Shown here in pieces: positions 1-5,800 of a DNA stretch of 7,732 bases. Position 1 is the stretch's first letter. Every line of letters starts with the position of its first letter. This DNA is from an uncultured Lachnospiraceae bacterium (GTDB taxonomy: Bacteria; Bacillota; Clostridia; Lachnospirales; Lachnospiraceae): positions 1 to 7,732 of the forward strand of contig CALGGL010000246.1 in the NCBI GenBank assembly GCA_937915975.1. The letters run 5' to 3'. The notes below the pieces were generated by a model. That model was not told the DNA's origin. It did not search any database and saw only the letters and a list, made by a program, of their open reading frames with translations. The translations under genes were made by a program, and so were the position numbers.

Positions 1-761
1 TTAAGAATTATAGCAGCGGAATTTACATAAACAGCCATCTTAATCTCGGTAAAAAGCGCCTGCTTTTCTACGGCTCTTATCTTCTTTTCAAGACCTTCCA
101 TATAACGGTCTTCGGCATTATTTGAGCGTAAATCTCTTACTGATTCAAGGCACTCCTGTATGCCGTCCTCCATGGCAAGCTTAACGGCAGAGTTCTTTCT
201 TACTGCATTTTTTTCAGCTCCCGAAGTGGAGATAATTATGATAAATGCAACCGGTATAACCCAAAAGCTTGCAAGCACCATCCTCCAGTCAAAGAATGCA
301 AATAAACTTATGCCTATAAGACTTGTTGATATAACCGCACCTATAAGCTCCGGAATCCAGTGGCTGGAAGCCGTTTCAATCTGCGCACAATCACCCATTA
401 TATTGGTAGTCAAATCCGTAAGATTTTTCTTTCCGAAAAAAGAAAGAGGTAATTTTCTTAAAGTCTCCGCGATGGTGGTTCTCCTGACACCGCTTTCCTT
501 ATAGGTCGATAAAAATGTTGCGTTATACTGTATGTAGTTGGTTATCGCAACAAGTATAAGAATAAGCAGGCTTCCCGCAACATATATTCCGATTCTTGAT
601 TTTGTCAGGTTATCCTCAAGCAAGTCCTTTATTAAAAGATATAAAATAGTTGCCGGCATCATAAGCACGATATTGGTTATCGTCACACTTATGCACGCCT
701 TAATCATATCTATAGCACCTTCTTGGGAAAGTGCATATTTATGCTTTAATTTTTCTATCAT
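1..761 (-). CDS. ABC half-transporter, second subunit of a heterodimer (3' end cut by window edge)
   Basis: 253 residues are visible from an ATG at 761-759; the frame is still open at position 1, so the rest of the membrane domain and the whole ATPase domain lie outside. Predicted membrane helices are near residues 22-45, 57-76, 141-160 and 161-180, with another starting near 245, as in an ABC exporter-fold membrane domain. Between helices 2 and 3 is a segment reading LRKLPLSFFGKKNLTDLTT, followed by IMGD and then SHWIPELIG. I associate this DLT..IM.D...SH..P pattern with the YbtQ/IrtB side of paired siderophore transporters (family knowledge from memory, not searched). The start follows the stop of the upstream ABC gene by only two bases (TAG TA ATG). 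A GGAAGGTAGG stretch at 771-780, inside the end of the upstream gene, can act as ribosome binding site, so coupled translation is likely. It probably pairs with the upstream product in the cytoplasmic membrane. Substrate and direction are inferred, not shown. Confidence 0.88.
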   Translation of the reverse strand, partial: MIEKLKHKYALSQEGAIDMIKACISVTITNIVLMMPATILYLLIKDLLEDNLTKSRIGIYVAGSLLILILVAITNYIQYNATFLSTYKESGVRRTTIAETLRKLPLSFFGKKNLTDLTTNIMGDCAQIETASSHWIPELIGAVISTSLIGISLFAFFDWRMVLASFWVIPVAFIIIISTSGAEKNAVRKNSAVKLAMEDGIQECLESVRDLRSNNAEDRYMEGLEKKIRAVEKQALFTEIKMAVYVNSAAIIL

Positions 762-763
762 TA

Positions 764-2533
764 CTATGCACCTACCTTCCATTCTATTGATTTGGTATAT
801 TCATCAAAAAGCTTTTTGTAAAGTCCGTTTTGATTCATAAGCTCCTCGTGATTGCCTGACTCAACTAAGCTTCCCTTATCAAGCACGTATATCCTGTCAG
901 CATTCATGACGGTACTCATCCTGTGAGCAATCATTATAAGTGTCTTATCCTTAGCAAGCTCATCAAATGCAGCCTGAACCTTTGCTTCATTGTCAGGGTC
1001 TGCAAATGCAGTCGCTTCATCAAGAATCAAAATCTGCGCATCCTTAAGCACGGCTCTTGCTATGGTTATTCTTTGCTGCTCACCACCCGAAAGGTAGGTT
1101 CCCTTTTCACCTATCACAGTATGTATGCCCTCCGGAAGCTTGTCGATTATATCCATACATTGTGCTTTTTTAAGTGCCTCCAAAACCTCTTCTTCCGAAG
1201 CATCAGGCTTAGCCATTCTTACATTATCCAGGATAGAAGTCTTAATCAATCTGCTGTCCTGAAATACGAAGGAAACTCTGTCCATAAGACTCTTCTGCGG
1301 TACCTTTCTTATATCAGTATCGCCTATCAGTATCTCTCCATCCGTTACATCAAAAAATCTTGCAATAAGCTCTGCTATAGTGGTTTTACCCGAGCCGGAT
1401 GGTCCGACAAACGCAACGTGCTCCCCTTGTTTTATCTTTAACGATACATTGCTTACGGCATCTCTTGTGGCATCCTTATATCTGTAGCTTATATTTTTTA
1501 ATTCAATGGAATTATCCTTAGGTACATTTTGACTTTCACTTTCACTAAGCGGCTCGATAGCCATAACCGACTCAACCCTCTTCATGGCATCCACAAGAGT
1601 CATCTCCGCCTCTCCCGAGTATGCTACCTTGGTAAGCGCAACCGTGATAAGCGGGGTAACAATGATGTAGTACATTATATTTAAAATATCTGTCTGAGAC
1701 GTACCGTCCTTTGTTACCAAAAATGCCGCAAATACTATAAATGCAAATATCGCATTTATACAAGTCATAAATCCTATCATCGGCTTGCGAAGCATCAGTG
1801 TATAGTCCGTGGTCCATTTACCGTAATTATCTATGGAAGCTTTGAAGCGCTTAAAGGAATAAACTGTCTGTCCGAAGGTTTTTACAACCGGGATTCCTCT
1901 TACGTATTCCGTTGCCTCACCGCTCATTTCAGCCAGCGCATTCTGATACTCTGTCATCTTTTCCTGCATGCCCTTACCCATCATGGACATCATACAGACA
2001 AAGCCGATAAGAGCAGGTATCAGACATATGATTCCTATCTTCCAATTAAATGCAAATATAAGCACCATAAGTCCGACAGGCGTTACGGCTGCCACCACTT
2101 TATCCGGCACATTGTGCGCTATAAAGGTCTCGGTTGCAGCGGTGGAATCATTGACTATACGACGTATCTTACCTGTTCCTTCTTCATCAAACACACCTAA
2201 AGGAAGTGTAATAATTCTCCTCATCAGCCTGCTTCTCATATTTGCCTGAACGCGAAAGGCGGCTATATGAGTACAAAACAATGCCGCAATATAAACAAAC
2301 AAAGAGAGCACAGTTAATATTACAGCCTGCCATGCATAAGCTTTAATCTTCGAAAGCTCCTCTCCGTTTACTGCAATTTTAATAATCTTCCACAAATCAT
2401 AAAACGGAATTAATGATAAGACAGCACTTACCGCAGCGATTAGTTTACCAAGAGTGATAAGATTTTTATAGCTGCCTGCGTAATCGTTAATCAGCTTCAT
2501 GTGGTCGAATTTTTCGGTCTTTTCCTTTTCCAA
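764..2533 (-). CDS. ABC half-transporter (membrane domain fused to ATPase), YbtP/IrtA-like
   Basis: A complete 589-residue protein, normal length for a fused half-transporter. The membrane domain spans about residues 24-310, with helices near 24-48, 66-90, 144-164, 165-185, 249-273 and 283-303. The ATPase domain covers about 343-580 with every catalytic element: Walker A GPSGSGKTT (377-385), Q-loop Q425, signature LSGGEQQR (481-488), Walker B ILILDE (501-506) and switch His 537. The D-loop reads FADPD instead of the usual SALD. The segment ATETFIAHNVPDKV (133-146) resembles the YbtP/IrtA side of siderophore transporters. The start is TTG at 2533-2531: AAGGAGG sits 7 bases upstream, while the first internal ATG (codon 12, 2500-2498) has no ribosome binding site. 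It is the first gene of an operon with the ABC gene that follows two bases later, and it lies downstream of a DtxR-like operator (2635-2653). Likely role, by inference: ATP-driven transport of an iron chelate across the membrane. Export of a peptide or drug is the main alternative. Confidence 0.93.
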   Translation of the reverse strand: MEKEKTEKFDHMKLINDYAGSYKNLITLGKLIAAVSAVLSLIPFYDLWKIIKIAVNGEELSKIKAYAWQAVILTVLSLFVYIAALFCTHIAAFRVQANMRSRLMRRIITLPLGVFDEEGTGKIRRIVNDSTAATETFIAHNVPDKVVAAVTPVGLMVLIFAFNWKIGIICLIPALIGFVCMMSMMGKGMQEKMTEYQNALAEMSGEATEYVRGIPVVKTFGQTVYSFKRFKASIDNYGKWTTDYTLMLRKPMIGFMTCINAIFAFIVFAAFLVTKDGTSQTDILNIMYYIIVTPLITVALTKVAYSGEAEMTLVDAMKRVESVMAIEPLSESESQNVPKDNSIELKNISYRYKDATRDAVSNVSLKIKQGEHVAFVGPSGSGKTTIAELIARFFDVTDGEILIGDTDIRKVPQKSLMDRVSFVFQDSRLIKTSILDNVRMAKPDASEEEVLEALKKAQCMDIIDKLPEGIHTVIGEKGTYLSGGEQQRITIARAVLKDAQILILDEATAFADPDNEAKVQAAFDELAKDKTLIMIAHRMSTVMNADRIYVLDKGSLVESGNHEELMNQNGLYKKLFDEYTKSIEWKVGA

Positions 2534-2540
2534 TTTGAAT

Positions 2541-2547
2541 CCTCCTT
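2541..2547 (-). promoter_or_regulatory. Strong ribosome binding site that selects the TTG start
   Basis: On the minus strand this reads AAGGAGG, a perfect Shine-Dalgarno core, with seven bases between it and the TTG at 2533-2531. The next in-frame ATG, 33 bases further in, has no such element, so the rare TTG start is the better call. Confidence 0.9.
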
Positions 2548-2581
2548 ATATATTATTTAAATTAACTTTTTTGTATAAGCT

Positions 2582-2608
2582 TGTGAAAGAAACTCATAGG
2601 TTTTCACA
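2582..2608. repeat. Inverted repeat TGTGAAA-N13-TTTCACA in the ABC leader
   Basis: Two perfect 7-base arms (2582-2588 and 2602-2608) flank a 13-base centre. The element lies between the DtxR-like palindrome and the ribosome binding site of the ABC operon, so it falls in or near the promoter or 5' leader. It could be an operator for a second regulator or a weak leader hairpin. Seven-base arms in AT-rich DNA can also arise by chance, and no known regulator site is recognised. Confidence 0.4.
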
Positions 2609-2634
2609 TTTAACTTATATATAGTATTTATTAG

Positions 2635-2653
2635 TTAGGTTAGTTTAATCTAA
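2635..2653. promoter_or_regulatory. DtxR/IdeR-type iron box (putative operator of the ABC operon)
   Basis: The plus strand reads TTAGGTTAGTTTAATCTAA. Against the classical DtxR/IdeR consensus TTAGGTTAGSCTAACCTAA this agrees at 16 of 19 positions, with a perfect left half-site, and it is palindromic at 7 of 9 base pairs. An overlapping palindrome, GGTTAG-TTTAAT-CTAACC at 2638-2655, gives the site extra symmetry. It lies about 100 bases before the ABC start, among AT-rich bases that could hold a promoter (TATATA-like stretch on the minus strand near 2615-2623), although I cannot assign a convincing -35/-10 pair. DtxR-family repressors bind such sites when loaded with Fe(II) or Mn(II), which fits a siderophore-type transporter downstream. 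The regulator itself is not in the window. Confidence 0.55.
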
Positions 2654-2696
2654 CCGCAATTAGATATTTTACCACATCCAGTTAAAAATTTCCATA

Positions 2697-2736
2697 AAAA
2701 ATGTTAACACACCCAAAAGGGCGTGTTAACATTTTT
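2697..2736 (-). terminator. Rho-independent terminator of the giant surface-protein gene
   Basis: Arms at 2697-2714 and 2719-2736 form an 18-pair stem around a 4-base loop, ending in a run of six U in the minus-strand transcript (2701-2696) and preceded by an A-run. The single imperfect position (2711/2722) is an A.C mismatch in a plus-strand RNA but a G.U pair in a minus-strand RNA, so the stem is perfect only in the minus direction. It lies 84 bases past the TAG of the surface-protein gene and upstream of the ABC operon's operator, so it separates the two transcription units. Confidence 0.9.
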
Positions 2737-2778
2737 CGGAACGAAATTTTTAATTTTAGCACATTTTTCGGAACGAAA
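2729..2778. repeat. Two copies of an 18-base direct repeat overlapping the terminator
   Basis: ACATTTTTCGGAACGAAA occurs exactly at 2729-2746 and 2761-2778, 32 bases apart. Each copy contains a small palindrome, TTTCG-GAA-CGAAA, which extends to 7-base arms (TTTTTCG/CGAAAAA) in the copy at 2764-2780. The copy nearer the ABC operon shares its first eight bases with the right arm of the terminator. It may be a duplicated 3'-end element, a protein binding site or a relic of terminator duplication; nothing in the sequence decides between these. Confidence 0.75.
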
Positions 2779-2820
2779 AAGTATATTTTTTTGGAATATT
2801 ACAAATTAAAATTATCCCAC

Positions 2821-5800
2821 CTACTTCATCAAACGTCTTCTAAGTGTCAGATAAAGTGCTGCTAACGCAGAACCAATCATAAGAATTACAATTACACCCA
2901 TATTCATCTTATCTCCGGTTGCCGGAGCTTTTGGTGTATCTGCCTTTGGCGTTTCCACCTTTGCAGGTTCTGTCTTTTTCGTCCACTTTGCAAAGAGCTT
3001 TATATCTGATGCTACCTTGTCTTTCTCCGTATTCCACTTCTCTAAAAATGTTTCATCCTTATACCAACCGTCAAGATCGTAGCCGTCCTTTGTAATATCT
3101 GTCGGTGGTATAAACTTTGCTCCTTCAGATACAATCTGTCTTATAATATTTCCGTTTCCGTCATCAAGGATTACATTGAAGGTCTTTTCTACCGAGTACG
3201 CTATCGCAAAGTCTGAGAAATACTGCGAGTACATATATATCTTATTGCCTTCCACGTAGTATGTTGCATCCGTAAGATTGCCTGTAGGTCTTGATGAAAG
3301 CTGTGTAAATACAGTTACCGTACCTTCGTGGTTACGAATGATAACAGGATTTCCGGCTTTTGATGTATCATAGGTAAGTATAATTTCAAGCGGTTTTCCG
3401 GTATCGCTTATCGCACCTTCCTTTACGTTGTCTACGTATTTCGTCAGGTCAATCTCCAGATATTCTACCTTAACGCTCTCCATATCAACAAAGGCAAACA
3501 GGCTTTCAACCGCCTTTTTAACATCCGAAACTGTTACCGGGCTTACTTTACTTTCAGATACCGGTTTAACACTAAGTTCTACCTTTACAAGCTTTCCTTC
3601 TTCGGCTTCTTCATCAGCAAGTTCAAGAAGGTTAGGTGCTTCAACTGTGGTCACACTTCCCGATGCTTCATCATCACCGTTATCCAAGACAACCTCTGCC
3701 TCAGCCTTTGTAACGGTCATAACACCATCTATATAAGAAATGTCATAATTATCAGTTACATCTGTGTCGCCATTTACAATTTTGGCATCGCTTGGTGTAA
3801 TCACACCTTCTGTGGTTGTTCTTTCTGTACTTCCCGAAGTAAGTGTTATCTCTGCAAGCTCATGTCCTTCCAACGCACCTGTTAATTCGGCATACTCAAC
3901 TGAGCTTTCTATCTCTCCATTTACAGCAACGGTCTGTTTAAGTGCAGTAACGGTTACCATTTTCTTAATAATCGCTGCGGTAGCTGTTGTCTGCTGACCT
4001 GAGTCAGCAAGCACGTAGTTATCTATGCTTTCTCCATCAAGAGCTATATCTGTTATAGTGACATTCTTACCTTCTCCTGCATTTGAATCATCAAATGTAC
4101 CTGCTGCAGTTACGCTAAGCTCATCGCCTACTACCATACCGCATGCTTCCCAATCAATATCAGAATAATCAAGTTCTACATCCGTAGTTCCGTCAAATAT
4201 CTTGTCTTCTGCTGCGATGCCGTCTATAGTAATAGGTCTCTTTGTTACTTCAAGTGTTCCACTTTCATATGTTATGTCATAGCTTGTGGTTACATCTTCA
4301 CCTTCCGCATTCTTTATCACTGCCGCACTCGGTACATTTGCACTTTCACCCGCAACTGTCTGAGTTCCGGTTATGGTAACGCTTTCTATTCTGTCACCGT
4401 CTGTCAGTTCGGAATTTGTATAACCGTTCTTCGTAAGAGCTGTTCCGTCATAAACTTTACTGTCACTGTTCGCTGTTATAGTAATAGGTTTCTTTGTTAC
4501 CTTAAGAGTTCCGTTATTATACGAAATACTATAATTTTCGTTTACATCTTCATTTGCAGCATTTTTGATAACTGCCTCACTTGGTACATTTGTACTTTCA
4601 CCAACAATAGTCTGAGTTCCGGTTATAGTCACACTATCAACTCTGTCATCATTCTCAAGACCACTAACTGTGTAATTATCATTTGTAAGAGCAGTTCCAT
4701 CATATATCTTGGTATCACTATTTGCCGTAATTGTAACAGTTTTCTTTGTTACCTTAAGAACTCCATTCACATAGGTTATCAAATAGTTTTCAGTAACATC
4801 CACTTCGCCCTTTTTAATCACAGCATCACGTGGCACATTATAACTTTCTCCAACACTCGTACGGCTTCCCGTTACTGTTACACTTGATATACTGTCACCT
4901 TCGGCAAGTTCTGTATACGTATACCTATCCGTTGTAAGAGGTGTTGTATCATATACCTTTTCCGCACTGTCTGCCGTTATGGTAAGAGGTTTCCTCGTTA
5001 CTGTAAGTGTACCGTTGGTGTATGTAATTTCATAATTTCCGGTAACGTCTACACCTGAACTGTTTTTAATCACAGCCACACTCGGTACATTATCACTGCT
5101 TCCTACAAATGTCTGACTACCTGTTACGGTCACACTCTCTATTCTATCGCCTGTTGCAAGTTCGCCGTTTGTAATACTATGACTATTCTTTGTATGTGCA
5201 GTTCCGTCATATACCTTTGAATCGCTGTCCGCTGTTATGGTAATTGCCTTCGCATTGATATTAGCAGTTGTACTCGTCTGCTGTCCGCTTGATGCAAGCT
5301 CATAATTACCGGCTTTAGTGCCACCCAAGGTTAAACCTGTTATTGTAACGGTCTTTCCGGTACCGACATTTGCATCTGAAAATGTTCCTGTTGCCGTAAC
5401 AGAAAGGTCATCACCGGCAACCATACCACATTCAGTCCAGTTAATTCCGTTATAATTTAATGTTGCTGCTGTCGTACCGTCATAAGTTTTATTCGAAGCA
5501 GTTATACCGCTAATAGTAATAGGCTTTTTATTTATCGTAAGCGCACCATTATCATATGTAATGTTGTAGTTGTTCGTTACATCCGTATCGCCCTTTTTAA
5601 TCGTTGCGGCACTTGGAGTGATTGTTCCATTTGAGGTAACATCACTTGTGCTTGGTGTAAGGGTAATCGCTGTTAATGCATCACCTGAGGCAAGAGTTTC
5701 CGCAGTTGCATAATTTGTATCTGATGCAATTGAAGTACCATAAGTTACAGTCCGGTTATTTGCTGTTATTGTGGCAGCCTTTTTATCTATGGTAAATGTC

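Noticed and set aside
160..840. Plus-strand open frames at 160-504 and 538-840
   Set aside because: They lie opposite the second ABC gene, whose minus-strand translation gives a coherent membrane domain; the plus-strand products have no recognisable motifs.
923..2249. Plus-strand frames at 923-1441 and 1968-2249 and a minus-strand frame at 1572-1817
   Set aside because: All overlap the first ABC gene in other frames; the 589-residue frame carries the full set of ABC motifs.
2600..2665. A defined -35/-10 promoter for the ABC operon
   Set aside because: TATATA-like bases exist near 2615-2623 but no acceptable -35 lies at the right spacing; in such AT-rich DNA the match is not specific enough to annotate.
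2697..2736. Perfect-looking palindrome considered as an operator or transposon end
   Set aside because: The long GC-tipped stem, four-base loop, U-run and G.U pair only in the minus-strand RNA, placed after a stop codon, fit a terminator better.
2534..2820. Small genes, RNA genes or a riboswitch in the intergenic region
   Set aside because: No open frame with a ribosome binding site and no known riboswitch pattern; the stretch is explained by the terminator, repeats, operator and leader.
4237..5247. Regular repeats of about 250 bases considered as a CRISPR array or mobile repeat
   Set aside because: The periodicity is a protein module of 83-86 residues with diverged DNA; no short identical repeats with unique spacers.
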